Positions 63,226 to 64,000 of a stretch of DNA of 64,000 bases are shown piece after piece (position 1 is the stretch's first letter; the number at the start of each line of letters is the position of its first letter). The notes below the pieces were generated by a model. That model saw only the letters and a list, made by a program, of their open reading frames with translations, was not told the DNA's origin and made no database searches. Origin of the DNA: Devosia sp. XK-2 (GTDB lineage Bacteria > Pseudomonadota > Alphaproteobacteria > Rhizobiales > Devosiaceae); contig NZ_CP146608.1 in the NCBI RefSeq assembly GCF_037113415.1, positions 888,501-952,500 on the forward strand. Reading direction: 5' to 3'. Made by a program: the position numbers and the translations under genes.

Positions 63226-64000
63226 GCGATATCTCGCTTCAAGGCTGGCAATGGCGTGCTGAGCAGGACGCCGCCGGCCATGCGATAGGCCTTGTCCATC
63301 CGGGCGGTCAGGGCCTGGGAATGGGTGGCGACGATCAGCGTGCGGCCCTTGGCATAGTTCAGCAGGGCCGTCGCGATCTCCTGTTCGAGCGCGCCATCGA
63401 GATGGGCGGTGGGTTCGTCGAGCAGGATGAGGCTCGCGTCCCGCAGGAACAGCCGCGCCAGGGCGACACGCTGGGCCTGGCCGCCCGAAAGACCAATACC
63501 ATCCTCGCCGATGATCGTATCGAGCCCCTCGGGGAAGGCGGCAGCGAAATGGCTGACAGAGGCAAGCGCGGCGGCCCGCTCCACTTCCTGACGTGAAGCG
63601 CCGGGGCGGGCCATGGCTATATTGTCGGCAATGCTGGCGTGAACGATGCGCGCCTTCTGCGGCAACAGAAAGATGCGGCCGCGTAGTTCGGGTTCGGTCC
63701 ACTGGCCCAATTCGCGGCCATCGAGCAGGATGTCGCCGGTATAAGCCCGTAGCCCGGCAATGGCTTCGAGCAGGGTGGATTTGCCCGTGCCGCTGGGGCC
63801 GAGCAGGGCAATATGCTGCCCGGCCGGCACGGCGAGCGACAGATCGAGCGCCACGCTGGCCATGCCATCGGGCGTCCGCAAGGTGACGCCGGAGAGGTTG
63901 AGCGCCATGGCCGGGCCGGGCCGGGGAGCAATATCGGCCAGCGGCGCCGGCGCTTGGGCGGTGACACCCAATTGCTCGGTGATCTCGGCCATGGCCGAGC
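63222..64000 (-). CDS. cydD: Thiol reductant ABC exporter subunit CydD, C-terminal part
   Basis: The frame is open at the right edge of the window, so only the last 258 or so residues are visible. They form the ATPase domain with Walker A GPSGTGKST, signature LSGGQAQR and Walker B LILLDEPTAHLDGALE. The N-terminal membrane domain must lie beyond 64000. It overlaps cydC by 4 bp, giving a cydDC operon; cydAB may follow the usual pattern nearby but is not in view. Confidence 0.92.
   Translation of the reverse strand, partial: SAMAEITEQLGVTAQAPAPLADIAPRPGPAMALNLSGVTLRTPDGMASVALDLSLAVPAGQHIALLGPSGTGKSTLLEAIAGLRAYTGDILLDGRELGQWTEPELRGRIFLLPQKARIVHASIADNIAMARPGASRQEVERAAALASVSHFAAAFPEGLDTIIGEDGIGLSGGQAQRVALARLFLRDASLILLDEPTAHLDGALEQEIATALLNYAKGRTLIVATHSQALTARMDKAYRMAGGVLLSTPLPALKRDIA

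Noticed and set aside
1..64000. tRNA/rRNA genes, CRISPR arrays, insertion sequences, prophage genes
   Set aside because: None was recognised by eye; the gaps are short and explained by hairpins, operators or small repeats. A covariance-model scan could still reveal a small RNA.

Overview
The window is dense, GC-rich bacterial DNA, almost entirely coding and built of operons, most of them for ABC transporters with their cognate regulators and catabolic enzymes. The gene content points to a free-living, sugar- and peptide-scavenging alphaproteobacterium of the Hyphomicrobiales, with a Devosia-like genome as the best guess. That content includes the aerobic cob pathway, an Lrp-type putR beside a putA without a DNA-binding domain, an agp-like alpha-galactoside transporter, an FnrL-type regulator and Rhizobiales-style intergenic repeats. 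The genus is an inference and was not tested.

Layout: (1) 48-5633 (+): a Tat-exported binding protein, two permeases and an ATPase of the PhnSTUV/PotABCD/FbpABC type, followed by a glycerophosphodiester phosphodiesterase and an inositol-monophosphatase-family enzyme in one tight operon, consistent with import and stepwise dephosphorylation of a glycerophosphodiester. (2) 5721-11755 (-): aerobic corrin-ring genes cobF-G-H-I-J-L-M, linked by 4-bp overlaps from cobG onward; cobK is absent here. (3) 11820-15779: divergent putR and putA for proline oxidation. (4) 15846-21541 (-): oligopeptide-type transporter oppB-C-D-F-A. (5) 21693-30247: a second peptide-type transporter split into two divergent arms; dppB-C-D-F plus two small paralogous GAF proteins run leftward, and an XRE-cupin regulator, the binding protein and an M24 aminopeptidase run rightward. 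(6) 30310-31226: an ArsR/SRPBCC pair.

(7) 31227-43601: an alpha-galactoside-type locus with an AraC regulator, a GH4 glycosidase, a second AraC regulator and a four-gene agp-like transporter whose two ATPases are fused. A flavin-dependent halogenase with intact catalytic residues and a DUF4037 protein sit in its middle. (8) 43727-52432: an alpha-mannoside-type locus with a CUT1 transporter and a GH38 alpha-mannosidase, next to a LacI regulator with two matching operator palindromes. (9) 52435-57251: a ribose-class (CUT2) sugar transporter divergent from its own LacI regulator, again with twin operators. (10) 57562-60491 (-): copper resistance copA-cueR-copZ from a textbook MerR-type promoter with a 19-bp spacer. 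(11) 60831-64000: an FNR-family [4Fe-4S] regulator convergent with cydDC, with cydD running off the window.

No tRNA, rRNA, CRISPR array, insertion sequence or prophage gene was seen. The least explained parts are the glycerophosphodiester module, the transporter-linked GAF pair and the halogenase/DUF4037 pair.
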